Shown here one piece after another: positions 42,003-50,249 of a DNA stretch of 64,000 bases. The notes beneath the pieces are model-generated. The model made no database searches. It had not been told where the DNA came from and saw only the letters and a program-made list of their open reading frames with translations. This DNA comes from DASRSS01 sp035765515 (GTDB taxonomy: Bacteria > Actinomycetota > Actinomycetes > Mycobacteriales > Jatrophihabitantaceae). Location: positions 1-64,000 of the forward strand of contig DASTXN010000155.1 of assembly GCA_035765515.1 (NCBI GenBank). Reading direction: 5' to 3'. Made by a program: the position numbers and the translations under genes. Within the stretch, counting starts at the first letter, position 1, and the number at the start of each line of letters is the position of its first letter.

Positions 42003-43595
42003 GTGACGGCGACGTTGGAGGCGCAGGCCGAGCGTCCGGGCGACGCGGGCTCGGACGCGCCGGCCGTCCGGCCGATACCGGCGGCGCTCGTGCCGTGGCG
42101 CGACCCGCACCCGTTGCTGGGCTGGCTGCTCACGCTCGCCGTCGCGGTCATCGCCGGCATCACGCGCTTCTGGGCGCTGGGCTTCCCGTCCAGCAAGATC
42201 TTCGACGAGGTCTACTACGCCACCGAGGCGCAGGAGATCTGGCGGTACGGGTACGAGGACAACCGCGGCTACATGTTCATCGTGCACCCGCCGCTGGGCA
42301 AGTGGCTGATCGGCCTGACGTCCTCGATCTGGGGCAACAACTCGCTCGGCTGGCGGGTGGCACCGGCGGTCGCGGGCGTGGTCGGGGTCATCCTGATGAC
42401 CCGCATCGCGCGGCGGATGATGCGGTCGGACCTGTTCGGCGTGATCGCGGGCCTGCTGCTGACCATGGACGGCGTGTCCCTGGTGCTCGCGCGCACCGCG
42501 CTGCTCGACATCTTTCTGCAGACGTTCGTGCTGGCGGCGTTCGGCGCCCTGGTGCTCGATCGCGACCAGATGCGGGCGCGCCTCGGTCGGTTGATCGCCG
42601 CCGGTGCGGACCTGTCGGACGGCGCGCCGTCGCTCGGGCCGCGGCCTTGGCGGGTGGCGGCGGGCGTCCTGTTCGGCCTGGCCTGCGGGATCAAGTGGAC
42701 GGCGCTGTCGTTCTTCGTGCTGTTCGTGCTCCTCAGCCTGGTCTGGGACCGCGGCGCGCTCAAGAGCGCCGGCGTCCGGCGTCCGGCCCGCAGCATGTGG
42801 TGGCGCTCGGGCGTGCCGGCGCTCGGTTCGCTGATCGCGGCCCCGGTAGGCACCTATCTATTCACCTATCTGGGCTGGTTCACCGGCGAGAACAGTTGGG
42901 GCCGGCACTGGGCGGACAACCACGGCCCGTCCACGCATCTGGACCTGCTGGGCGTGCACATCCCGTTCACGTGGGCGTGGGTGCCGGCCCCGATCCGCTC
43001 GCTGGGCGCGTACACGCTGGACGCCTACCGCTTCCACGAAGGCCTGGACAGCGGGCACACCTATCAGTCCAGCCCGTGGAGCTGGCTGGTGCTGGGCCGT
43101 CCCGTCGACTTCTACTACGACGGCTCCGGGACGTCGTGCGGGTCGAGTTCGTGCTCGCGCGAGATCCTGCTGATCGGCACGCCACTGATGTGGTGGGCGC
43201 TGCTGCCGATGCTGCTGTGGCTCGCCTGGCACTGGTGCACGACGCGCGACTGGCGGGCCGGCGTGGTGTGGGTGGCGTTCCTGGCCGGCTGGGTCGTCTG
43301 GTTCCAGGACCTCAAGCGCACGATGTTCTTGTTCTACATGGCGCCGTTGATGCCGTTCCTGATCCTGGGGCTGACGCTCGGGCTCGGGACGATGCTCGGT
43401 CCGGGCCTGCGCCGCACCGGCGACACGGCACGGGACGGCTCGAGCCTGCGCCGACGCCGGTGGGGCGTGATCGGGGTGTCCGCCTATCTCGGCCTGGTCG
43501 TCGCCGACTTCGTCTGGATGTGGCCGATCTACACCGGTGGCCTGCTGACCTACGCGCAGTGGCACGCGCATATGTGGCTTCCCTCCTGGGTATGA
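42003..43595 (+). CDS. pmt: Dolichyl-phosphate-mannose--protein mannosyltransferase
   Basis: Integral membrane GT39 enzyme that O-mannosylates secreted proteins using polyprenyl-phosphomannose. The 530-residue product has about ten membrane segments. The first extracytoplasmic loop contains ITRFWALGFPSSKIFDEVYYATEAQ, where the DE motif is catalytic, and later VHPPLGKWLIG; a PMT_4TMC-type C-terminus follows (GWFTGENSWGRHWAD, HTYQSSPWSWLVLGRPV). A -10 box TAAGCT (41990-41995) ends seven bases before the GTG, so the message is probably leaderless. The gene ends inside a hairpin that looks like its terminator. Confidence 0.95.
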   Translation: MTATLEAQAERPGDAGSDAPAVRPIPAALVPWRDPHPLLGWLLTLAVAVIAGITRFWALGFPSSKIFDEVYYATEAQEIWRYGYEDNRGYMFIVHPPLGKWLIGLTSSIWGNNSLGWRVAPAVAGVVGVILMTRIARRMMRSDLFGVIAGLLLTMDGVSLVLARTALLDIFLQTFVLAAFGALVLDRDQMRARLGRLIAAGADLSDGAPSLGPRPWRVAAGVLFGLACGIKWTALSFFVLFVLLSLVWDRGALKSAGVRRPARSMWWRSGVPALGSLIAAPVGTYLFTYLGWFTGENSWGRHWADNHGPSTHLDLLGVHIPFTWAWVPAPIRSLGAYTLDAYRFHEGLDSGHTYQSSPWSWLVLGRPVDFYYDGSGTSCGSSSCSREILLIGTPLMWWALLPMLLWLAWHWCTTRDWRAGVVWVAFLAGWVVWFQDLKRTMFLFYMAPLMPFLILGLTLGLGTMLGPGLRRTGDTARDGSSLRRRRWGVIGVSAYLGLVVADFVWMWPIYTGGLLTYAQWHAHMWLPSWV

Positions 43596-43619
43596 ACTGC
43601 GCGTAGCCGCATACCCAGG
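43585..43619 (+). terminator. Terminator-like hairpin at the pmt end
   Basis: CCTGGGTATG (43585-43594) pairs perfectly with CATACCCAGG (43610-43619) around a 15-base loop. It includes the pmt stop codon and precedes the DoxX-like gene by 10 bp. No T-run follows, so it may act as an attenuator that lowers readthrough. Confidence 0.55.
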
Positions 43620-43629
43620 GAGACCTTTC

Positions 43630-44532
43630 ATGAGCATGGCAGGCAAGCTTCGCCGTGCCCCGACACGCATAGTGACCGGGGCGTTCATCCTCAACAGCGG
43701 GCTGCAGAAGCTCAAGGGCGACGACGACACCGCGAAGGCTGTGCACGGCATGGCCAGCGGCGCGTACCCGGCGTTCGGAACCCTGGAACCCAGGACGTTC
43801 CTGCGCGTGCTCGGTGCCGGCGAAACCGCGCTCGGTTCGGCGCTCCTGCTCCCGATCGTGCCGGCCCGACTTGCCGGCGCGGGCCTGCTCGGCTTCTCCG
43901 GGGCGCTGCTGGGCATGTGGTGGCGCACGCCGGGGATGCACGAGGACGGCAGCCTGCGCCCGACCGTGCAGGGGACGGCCATCGCCAAGGACAGCTGGAT
44001 GCTGGGCATCGGCGCCGGCCTGCTTCTCGATGACATCGTGTCCGGGGCGAGCGAGTCGCACGCGGTCCACAAGGCCGAGCGCAAGGCGGCCCGCCGGGCC
44101 CGCAAGGCCGAGGCGAAGCTGCACGCGGAGGAGCTCAAGGACGAGCTCAAGGCCGCGTCCGCCGAGCGCCGCAAGCAGCTGAAGGCCGAGGCGCGGCAGC
44201 GGGCCAAGGCGCTGCAGGCCGAGGCCAAGGCACAGGCGAAGTCGCAGGCGAAGTCAGCGCGCGCCGCAACGCTGGAGACGGCCGGATCGGCCCGCAAGGC
44301 CGCGCTGGAGACGGCCGGATCGGCCCGCAAGGCCGCGTTGGAGACGGCCGGATCGGCCCGCAAGGTCACGTTGGAGACGGCCGGGTCAGCCCGCAAGGCC
44401 GCGCTCGACACTGCCGGCTCAGCCCGCAAGGCCGCGCTCGAGACGACTCATTCCGCCCGAGACGCGGCCGCGCACGCCGCCAAGTCCGTCCGCTCCACGG
44501 CGGAGGCGGTGGCCGACAAGGTCGGCGTCTGA
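43630..44532 (+). CDS. DoxX-like membrane protein with 11-residue-repeat tail
   Basis: A 300-residue protein in two parts. Residues 1-145 resemble a short DoxX-type membrane protein: VTGAFILNSGLQKLKGDDDTAKAVHGMA, then hydrophobic segments FLRVLGAGETALGSALLLPIV and LAGAGLLGFSGALLGMWW. Residues 150-300 are a highly charged Ala/Lys/Glu helix with six tandem 11-residue repeats of the type A-A-L-E-T-A-G-S-A-R-K, predicted to form a long amphipathic or coiled helix in the cytoplasm, as in LEA-like or histone-like tails. The function is unknown. It follows pmt after a hairpin. Confidence 0.8.
   Translation: MSMAGKLRRAPTRIVTGAFILNSGLQKLKGDDDTAKAVHGMASGAYPAFGTLEPRTFLRVLGAGETALGSALLLPIVPARLAGAGLLGFSGALLGMWWRTPGMHEDGSLRPTVQGTAIAKDSWMLGIGAGLLLDDIVSGASESHAVHKAERKAARRARKAEAKLHAEELKDELKAASAERRKQLKAEARQRAKALQAEAKAQAKSQAKSARAATLETAGSARKAALETAGSARKAALETAGSARKVTLETAGSARKAALDTAGSARKAALETTHSARDAAAHAAKSVRSTAEAVADKVGV
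44266..44463 (+). repeat. Six 33-bp coding tandem repeats
   Basis: Units begin at 44266, 44299, 44332, 44365, 44398 and 44431. Units 2 and 3 are almost identical (one silent change), and units 1-4 differ at few positions, so expansion is recent. Each encodes an 11-residue unit (AALETAGSARK with variants ATLETAGSARK, VTLETAGSARK, AALDTAGSARK, AALETTHSARD). The copy number may vary between strains. Confidence 0.9.
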
Positions 44533-44542
44533 TCATCCTCGC

Positions 44543-44599
44543 TGATCAACAGCGCGTCGTGGCTCCCCTGACGGCCACGGCGCGCTGTTGATCATGGGG
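44543..44599. repeat. Dispersed palindromic intergenic repeat, copy B
   Basis: Here the arms are perfect: TGATCAACAGCGCG (44543-44556) and CGCGCTGTTGATCA (44581-44594), with inner CGTGGC and GCCACG arms and a trailing GGGG. It fills the gap between the DoxX-like gene and recQ, and could also terminate transcription. It is related to copies at 30372 and 61158. Confidence 0.8.
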
Positions 44600-44639
44600 C
44601 TGTGCCGGACTGTCGGCGCAGGGTGTTAGACAGCTCGGC

Positions 44640-46817
44640 ATGACCGAACCGCCCGAACCGTCCCAGCCGAAGCGCACTGAGCGGCTCCAGATGCTGGATC
44701 CGCAATCGCCCGTGGATCGGGCGGAGTTGCGGACGGCGGCCGAGGAGCGGCTGAGGGCACTCGCGGGCGCATCCGCCGAGCTGCGCCCGGACCAGTGGAC
44801 GGCGATCGAGGCGCTGGTGGCCGACCGCCGTCGCGCGCTCGTCGTGCAGCGCACCGGGTGGGGCAAGTCGGCCGTCTACTTCGTGGCGACCGCATTGCTG
44901 CGTGAGCGAGGCGCCGGCCCGACCGTCATCGTCTCGCCGCTGCTCGCCCTGATGCGCAACCAGATCGCGGCGGCCGAGCGCGCCGGCATCCACGCGGCCA
45001 CCATCAACTCCACGAACGTGGACGAGTGGCAGCGCACCTACGGCGCGGTTGCGCGGGGCGAGATCGACGTGCTGTTGCTGTCCCCGGAGCGGCTGAACAA
45101 CCCCGAGTTCCGCGACAACGTGATGCCGCGGTTGGCCGCCAGCTGCGGGCTGCTGGTGGTGGACGAGGCGCACTGCATCAGCGACTGGGGCCACGACTTC
45201 CGCCCGGACTTCCGGCGGCTGCGCACACTGCTGCCCGAACTCCCGGCCGGGATTCCGGTGCTGGCGACGACCGCGACCGCGAACAGCCGCGTCGTCCGGG
45301 ACGTCGCGGACGTGCTCGGGCTCGGCACCGACGCCCCGGACGTGTTGGTGCTGCGCGGCAGCCTGGATCGTGAATCGCTGCACCTGGGCGTGCTGCGCCT
45401 GCCCGACACCGCGCACCGGCTGGCCTGGCTCGCCGACCATCTCGCGACCTTGCCGGGCTCGGGCATCGTCTACACGCTGACCGTCACCGCGTCCCAGAAG
45501 GTCGCCGACTACCTGCGCGAACGCGGGCTGGCCGTCGCCGCGTACTCGGGGCAGACCGAGCAGACCGAGCGGCTGGCCGCCGAGGACGACCTGATCCACA
45601 ACCGGGTGAAGGCGCTCGTGGCCACGTCCGCGCTCGGAATGGGCTTCGACAAGCCGGACCTCGGCTTCGTCGTGCACTTCGGCGCACCGTCGTCGCCTAT
45701 CGCGTACTACCAGCAGGTTGGGCGCGCCGGCCGCGGCGTCGACAGCGCGGAGGTGATCCTGCTGCCCGGCACCGAGGACGAAGCGATCTGGGACTACTTC
45801 GCCTCGGTCGGCTTCCCGTCGGAACAACAGGTCCGCACCACGCTCGACGTGCTCACCGGCGAAGGCCGACCGATGAGCACCGCCGCGCTCGAGACCCGGG
45901 TGGATCTGTCCCGGTCGCGGCTGGAGGCGATGCTGAAGGTCCTGGACGTCGACGGCGCCGTCACGCGGGTACGGGGAGGTTGGACGGCGACGGGCCGGCC
46001 GTGGGAGTACGACGCGGAGCGCTACGCGCGGGTGGCGCAGGTCCGCGCCGACGAGCAGCAGGCGATGCGGGACTACCTCACCACCCGCGGGTGCCGGCTG
46101 CGGTTCCTGCGCGAGCAACTGGACGACGCCGACGCCGAAAACTGCGGGCGCTGCGACAACTGCGGCGGTCTGAGCCTCGCGGCGGAGACGTCCGAGCAGA
46201 CCGTTTCCGCCGCAACGGCGACGCTGGCCCGGCCCGGAGTGCGGATCGAGCCACGCCGGATGTGGCCGACGGCGATGCCGAACCTCGGCGTGGAGGTCCG
46301 CGGCAAGATCGACGCGGCCGAGCAACCCGAGCCCGGACGGGCGTTGGCTCGGTTCACCGACCTGGGCTTCGGCCAGCAGGTGCGCGCGCTACTGCGCGAC
46401 GACTGCCCCGACAGCTCGGTCCCGGACGAGCTGGTTCGGGCGTGCGTGCGGGTGCTGGCCGAGTGGGACTGGACGCGCCGACCGGAGGCGATCGTCACCG
46501 TCGGCTCGCGGCGCCGTCCGAGGCTGCTCGCGGACCTGGCGGGCCGGCTCGGCGAGGTCGGCAGGCTGCCGGTGCTCGGCACCGTCGAACACGTCGGCCC
46601 CTCGGCGGGCGGGCGCTCCAACAGCGCGCTGCGGCTGCGCGAGGTCTGGGGCAGTTACCTGCTCGACGACGGCCTGGCCGCGGCCGTCGACGGCCGGGAC
46701 GTGCTGCTCGTGGACGACTTCACCGACACCGGCTGGACGCTCACCGTGACCGCCCGCGCGCTGCGGCAGGCCGGTGCCAGCGGCGTCTTCCCGTTCGTGC
46801 TCGGCATCGCGTCCTGA
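44640..46817 (+). CDS. RecQ-family helicase with C-terminal phosphoribosyltransferase-like domain
   Basis: A 725-residue SF2 DNA helicase. Helicase motifs are QRTGWGKSAVYF (Walker A, about residue 70), LLVVDEAHCISDWGHDFRPDF (DEAH box), ATTATAN, GSGIVYTLTV, VATSALGMGFDKPDLGFVVH and YYQQVGRAGRG. The RecQ zinc site is present (C-RLRFLREQL...ENCGRCDNC). After it (about residues 540-725) there is no HRDC domain; instead the chain ends in a phosphoribosyltransferase-like segment with VLLVDDFTDTGWTLTVTARALRQAGA, matching the PRPP loop. This architecture exists in other actinobacteria. It could couple DNA repair to nucleotide metabolism, but no function is proven. Confidence 0.9.
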   Translation: MTEPPEPSQPKRTERLQMLDPQSPVDRAELRTAAEERLRALAGASAELRPDQWTAIEALVADRRRALVVQRTGWGKSAVYFVATALLRERGAGPTVIVSPLLALMRNQIAAAERAGIHAATINSTNVDEWQRTYGAVARGEIDVLLLSPERLNNPEFRDNVMPRLAASCGLLVVDEAHCISDWGHDFRPDFRRLRTLLPELPAGIPVLATTATANSRVVRDVADVLGLGTDAPDVLVLRGSLDRESLHLGVLRLPDTAHRLAWLADHLATLPGSGIVYTLTVTASQKVADYLRERGLAVAAYSGQTEQTERLAAEDDLIHNRVKALVATSALGMGFDKPDLGFVVHFGAPSSPIAYYQQVGRAGRGVDSAEVILLPGTEDEAIWDYFASVGFPSEQQVRTTLDVLTGEGRPMSTAALETRVDLSRSRLEAMLKVLDVDGAVTRVRGGWTATGRPWEYDAERYARVAQVRADEQQAMRDYLTTRGCRLRFLREQLDDADAENCGRCDNCGGLSLAAETSEQTVSAATATLARPGVRIEPRRMWPTAMPNLGVEVRGKIDAAEQPEPGRALARFTDLGFGQQVRALLRDDCPDSSVPDELVRACVRVLAEWDWTRRPEAIVTVGSRRRPRLLADLAGRLGEVGRLPVLGTVEHVGPSAGGRSNSALRLREVWGSYLLDDGLAAAVDGRDVLLVDDFTDTGWTLTVTARALRQAGASGVFPFVLGIAS

Positions 46818-46864
46818 ACCTGGGCACCCGGGAAGCGTCGGGGGCCGGCCGCGGTTGTACTGAC

Positions 46865-47521
46865 ATGCTGGTCGAGATCTTCTCCGACGTCGTCTGCCCG
46901 TGGTGCTACCTCGGCAAGCGCCGCTTCGAACGCGCCCTGGCCGACTTCGAGCACAAGGACGAGGTCACCGTTGTGCACCGCTCGTTCCAGCTCGACCCCT
47001 CGGCGCCGGACGGACCTGGCCAGCCGACCGTGGAGATGCTGTCCGGCAAGTACGGGATGAGCGTTGCCGAGGCCGAGCAGATGCAGCGCCAGATGGAGCA
47101 GCGGGCCGCGGCCGACGGGCTGGAGTACCACCTGGACGGGCAGCTCAGCGGGAACACGTTCCGAGCCCACCGGCTGTTGCACCTCGCGCGCGAGCGCGGT
47201 CGGCAGGACGAACTGCTGGAGCGGCTGTACGCCGCACACTTCACCGAAGGGCGGTCGGTGTTCGACGACGGCGCGCTCGCCGAGCTGTGCGCTGAGGCCG
47301 GTCTGGACCGCGCCGACGCCGAGCGGGTGCTGGCCGGTGACGAGTACGCGGCCGAGGTCGAGCAGGATCTCGCGGACGCCCGCGGCTTCGGCATCACCGG
47401 CGTGCCGTTCTTCGTGATCGACCGCCGGTTCGGCGTCTCCGGTGCGCAGCCGGTCGAGGTGCTCGGCAGCGCGCTGCGCCAGGCCGCCCAGGCTGCGGCC
47501 GAGGCCCGGCAAGCCGGCTGA
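46865..47521 (+). CDS. FrnE-type DsbA-family oxidoreductase
   Basis: A 218-residue thioredoxin-fold protein of the FrnE branch of the DsbA family, without a signal peptide and hence cytoplasmic. The active site is IFSDVVCPWCYLGKRRFERAL (CPWC, about residue 11). The helical insertion has GNTFRAHRLLHLAR, and the C-terminal part has GFGITGVPFFVIDRRFGVSGAQP with the cis-proline of the VPFF motif. FrnE proteins are polyketide-cluster or oxidative-stress related disulfide isomerases. The ATG at 46865 begins 47 bp after recQ. Confidence 0.92.
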   Translation: MLVEIFSDVVCPWCYLGKRRFERALADFEHKDEVTVVHRSFQLDPSAPDGPGQPTVEMLSGKYGMSVAEAEQMQRQMEQRAAADGLEYHLDGQLSGNTFRAHRLLHLARERGRQDELLERLYAAHFTEGRSVFDDGALAELCAEAGLDRADAERVLAGDEYAAEVEQDLADARGFGITGVPFFVIDRRFGVSGAQPVEVLGSALRQAAQAAAEARQAG

Positions 47522-47605
47522 AGCGAGCGGCGCGGCTGAACCGGCACGTCGAGCGGCGGGGCGCCGCGCGGCCGAGCCGTGCCAGGGGCCAAACAGCTCA
47601 GCGGG

Positions 47606-47842
47606 TCATCCGGCGGACGCGTCCCGCAGTAGCGCGAGCAGGCCGTCGAAGTCCTCGGCGCACGGCGAGCAGCTGCGCAGGTGCGCGGTGAGCCCCGGAT
47701 AGGTCAGTTCGGGGTCGGCGCCGGACAGCACCAGCTCGACGTAGCCGTCCAGGTGTTCCATGACCTGCTCGCAGCCCGGGTCCTGCGGGTCGGTACGCAG
47801 GAAACGTTCCAGCGCGGCACGTCCGTCCGTTCGGTCCGTCAT
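47606..47842 (-). CDS. Small anti-sigma-factor-like protein
   Basis: A 78-residue protein with Cys and His in the pattern CEQVMEHLDGYVELVLSG....TAHLRSCSPCAEDFDGLL. The HxxxCxxC motif (HLRSCSPC) is that of zinc anti-sigma domains, and the position directly after a sigma-factor gene (ATGA overlap) supports the call. There is no membrane segment, so it is a soluble anti-sigma factor or adaptor, perhaps redox-sensitive through its zinc site (RsrA-like). Confidence 0.8.
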   Translation of the reverse strand: MTDRTDGRAALERFLRTDPQDPGCEQVMEHLDGYVELVLSGADPELTYPGLTAHLRSCSPCAEDFDGLLALLRDASAG

Positions 47843-48495
47843 CGCCCGCCCGCCTCGTCCTGCAGATACCCGTTGGTGACCAGCGCGGCACGCAACTTAC
47901 GGCGCGCGTCGAAAATGGTCTTGTAGATCGCATTGCGATTCGTGCCCAGCCGGTGAACCAGGGCGTCCAGCGGGATCCCGTCGACAACGATCGCCACGAA
48001 GACCCGCCGCTGGTGCTCGGTGAACTCCTCCTCGACGATGCGCCGGAACTCGGCCAACAGATCCGCCGAATGCGCCGCCTCGTGCGGATCCATGCCGAAG
48101 CGGTCCGGCAGCGACTCCCATTGCGCCGCGTCCAGCCGCACGTCCGAGGTCTGCCAGAAATGCCGGCCGATCTTTCCGGATACCTCGAAGATCGCGAACT
48201 TGTAGGCCCACGTGCTGAACCGGCTGTCGCCACGGAAGCTGTGCAACTTGCCGAGGACGGACACGAGGGCGTCGTCGGCCGCCTGGTGCGCGAGGTCCTC
48301 CAACTCCGGCCCGGTGATGCGCAGCCGCGGTGCACGCCGCGACACCTCGCGCCGAGCCGCCCGCAGCAGCAATTCGTGCAGGCGGGCGATCGCCTGATCA
48401 CGCTCGCCGGAGACATCGTCCAGGCCGCGCAACCACTCCGCCGAGTCGGCATCCAGCACCCGGCCGGACGGACCGACGAACGGGGCAGACGTCAC
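47839..48495 (-). CDS. Sigma-70 family (ECF-like) sigma factor
   Basis: A 218-residue sigma factor with region 2 (LEDLAHQAADDALVSVLGKLHSFRGDSRFSTWAYKFAIFEV, about residues 64-110) and region 4 (FTEHQRRVFVAIVVDGIPLDALVHRLGTNRNAIYKTIFDARRKLRA, about 160-208). Region 3 is absent, as in ECF factors. The GTG at 48495 is preceded by a -10-like TATCAT (48502-48507) ending six bases upstream, so the message is probably leaderless. The downstream gene overlaps by four bases and encodes a zinc-type anti-sigma factor. A divergent gene carries an ECF-type promoter. Confidence 0.9.
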   Translation of the reverse strand: MTSAPFVGPSGRVLDADSAEWLRGLDDVSGERDQAIARLHELLLRAARREVSRRAPRLRITGPELEDLAHQAADDALVSVLGKLHSFRGDSRFSTWAYKFAIFEVSGKIGRHFWQTSDVRLDAAQWESLPDRFGMDPHEAAHSADLLAEFRRIVEEEFTEHQRRVFVAIVVDGIPLDALVHRLGTNRNAIYKTIFDARRKLRAALVTNGYLQDEAGGR

Positions 48496-48549
48496 GATCC
48501 GATGATAGGTCCGTCCCGACCGGTAAGACGCACACCCCGGGTCGGCACC

Positions 48550-48572
48550 AACCCAGCGACCGAGTTGACGTC
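48550..48572 (+). promoter_or_regulatory. ECF-type promoter of the beta-propeller gene
   Basis: AAC (48550-48552), 16 bases, then CGTC (48569-48572), the classical -35 core and -10 of ECF sigma factors. It lies 25 bp before the ATG at 48597, with GAAAGAGGAC as ribosome site. The neighbouring divergent sigma gene is the natural candidate to read it. Confidence 0.55.
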
Positions 48573-48596
48573 GACACACCGAAAGAGGACCTGTCC

Positions 48597-49733
48597 ATGA
48601 GTACCCGAGTCAGATTCGCCGCCGCGGGCGCCGCCGCGCTGGCCGCCGCCGGATTGTTCGCCGCCGCGCCCGCCACCGCGGCGACAGCGCACGCCCGCCC
48701 CGCGGTTCATGCCGTGTTCGTCCAGACGGACAACCCGCACGCAAATGCCGTGGTCGCCTATCGCAGCGGCGCGAACGGTCGGCTGGTCAAGGCCGGCACG
48801 TACCGCACCGGCGGTCTCGGCGGAGTCCTGGACGGTTCCGTCGTCGACCACCTCGCCTCGCAGGGCAGCCTCGCCCTCGACACCGCGAACCAGCGGCTCT
48901 ACGCGGTGAACGCCGGCAGCAACACGATCACCGTGTTCGCGGTCGACGGCACGCACCTGCGCCGGTTGCAGACACTGCACTCGGGCGGAAGCTTCCCGGT
49001 GAGCATCGCCGTGCACGGCTCGCTGGTGTACGTGCTGAACGCGCGCAACGGCGGCAGCGTGCAGGGCTTCCTGCGCGAGCACGGCCGGCTGCACCGCATC
49101 CCGGTCTGGCGTCGCACCCTCGGCCTCGACGCGCACGCCACCCCGGAGTTCGTGACGACGCCCGGGCAGGTTGCCTTCAGCCCGGACGGCTCCCGGCTGG
49201 TGGTCACGACGAAGGCGAACGGCAACGCGATCGACGTGTTCCAGGTGGACGGTAGCCGCGGCCTGTCAGCCCGTCCGGTCGTGACGACGGATGCCGGCAA
49301 GGTCCCGTTCGCGGTCACCTTCACGTCCGCGAACCAGTTGGTCGTAGCCGAGGCCGGCGACAACGCGGTGGCCGCCTACCGGCTGACCCGCTCGGGCGCC
49401 GCCAAGCTGGTCGCGCGCTCGGCCACCGGGCAGGCCGCCACCTGCTGGATCGTCGGGGTCGGCCGCCACGTCTACCTGTCCAACGCCGCCAGCGCCACGC
49501 TGTCGTCGTACTTCATCCCGGCGACCGGCTCGCCCCGCAGTGAGGGCACCACTTCGACGGATGCCGGCACGGTGGACGCGGCCATCCCGGCGGGACGTCG
49601 CTACCTGTACGCACAGGCGGGCGCCAAGGGCATCGTCGACGAGTACTACATCGGCCAGCACGGCGCACTGAAGCGCATCGGCCGGGTCAGCGTGCCCGGT
49701 GCCGCCGGTGGCGAGGGAATCGTCGCGGACTGA
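48597..49733 (+). CDS. Secreted lactonase-family beta-propeller protein
   Basis: A 378-residue exported protein with a Sec signal (MSTRVRFAAAGAAALAAAGLFAAAPATAATA; cleavage near residue 30). The mature part is a seven-bladed propeller of the 6-phosphogluconolactonase-like (PF10282) type, with repeated blades such as GSLALDTANQRLYAVNAGSNTITVFAVDG, GQVAFSPDGSRLVVTTKANGNAIDVFQVDG and ANQLVVAEAGDNAVAAYRL. It has no lipobox or wall-sorting signal. An enzymatic lactonase activity is uncertain, because many members are only binding scaffolds. It is likely under an ECF sigma factor encoded divergently. Confidence 0.85.
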   Translation: MSTRVRFAAAGAAALAAAGLFAAAPATAATAHARPAVHAVFVQTDNPHANAVVAYRSGANGRLVKAGTYRTGGLGGVLDGSVVDHLASQGSLALDTANQRLYAVNAGSNTITVFAVDGTHLRRLQTLHSGGSFPVSIAVHGSLVYVLNARNGGSVQGFLREHGRLHRIPVWRRTLGLDAHATPEFVTTPGQVAFSPDGSRLVVTTKANGNAIDVFQVDGSRGLSARPVVTTDAGKVPFAVTFTSANQLVVAEAGDNAVAAYRLTRSGAAKLVARSATGQAATCWIVGVGRHVYLSNAASATLSSYFIPATGSPRSEGTTSTDAGTVDAAIPAGRRYLYAQAGAKGIVDEYYIGQHGALKRIGRVSVPGAAGGEGIVAD

Positions 49734-49746
49734 TCCGCGGCCCAAG

Positions 49747-49789
49747 GCGGGCCGGCGCGACGCAAGTGGACTGCATCGCGCCGGCCCGC
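49747..49789 (+). terminator. Terminator hairpin after the beta-propeller gene
   Basis: A 14-bp GC-rich perfect stem (GCGGGCCGGCGCGA 49747-49760 with TCGCGCCGGCCCGC 49776-49789) with a 15-base loop begins 13 bp after the stop codon. There is no clear T-run. Confidence 0.7.
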
Positions 49790-49862
49790 GCACCGAACCA
49801 AACACGGCGCCGGCTGGCCGACAGGGGTGACGCAGTCGGTGGCCGCGTGAATAATCGGGGGT

Positions 49863-50243
49863 GTGAGGCCGCAGGGGCATGAGAACGTGGCGACCGTTCT
49901 GGTCGAACCGTCGGTGCTGCGCGACTTCGAGCTCGACCTGATGGCCAACGACTTCCGGGTGTGGGCCGTGCATCAGGTGCCGACCTTCCCGGACGCCCCG
50001 CGGCTGGCGTTCCAGATCCGCCGTTCGCTGATCGACTACAGCAACGGGCGCTGGGCCGACGCGGCCGACTGGACGCTGGTGTGGATCACGTTCGGCGAGA
50101 GCTGGCTGAACGGCGACGAGCCGATCCCGTGGCCCGCACACGCCGCACTGTGGGACAAGCTCGCCGAATACGGCGATCGCCTGCGCTACAACCTCGGTCT
50201 CGGCGGGGTGCCGCGGCTGAGCGTCCCGCACGAGGCGAGCTAG
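49863..50243 (+). CDS. Conserved hypothetical protein, 126 residues
   Basis: I do not recognise a family. The product is soluble, without signal or membrane segment, and rich in Trp, Asp and Leu: VATVLVEPSVLRDFELDLMANDFRVWAVHQVPTFPDAPRLAFQIRRSLIDYSNG, then WITFGESWLNGDEPIPWPAHAALWDKLAEYGDRLRYNL. The codon use is like its neighbours, so it is a real gene. A -10-like AATAAT (49850-49855) ends seven bases before the GTG, suggesting a leaderless message. It lies six bases before the GH114-like gene on the same strand and is probably cotranscribed. Confidence 0.7.
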   Translation: MRPQGHENVATVLVEPSVLRDFELDLMANDFRVWAVHQVPTFPDAPRLAFQIRRSLIDYSNGRWADAADWTLVWITFGESWLNGDEPIPWPAHAALWDKLAEYGDRLRYNLGLGGVPRLSVPHEAS

Positions 50244-50249
50244 CCGCAC

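Noticed and set aside
44266..44463. Regular 33-bp repeats as a CRISPR array
   Set aside because: The repeats are contiguous without spacers, stay in frame and encode an amphipathic helix inside a gene.
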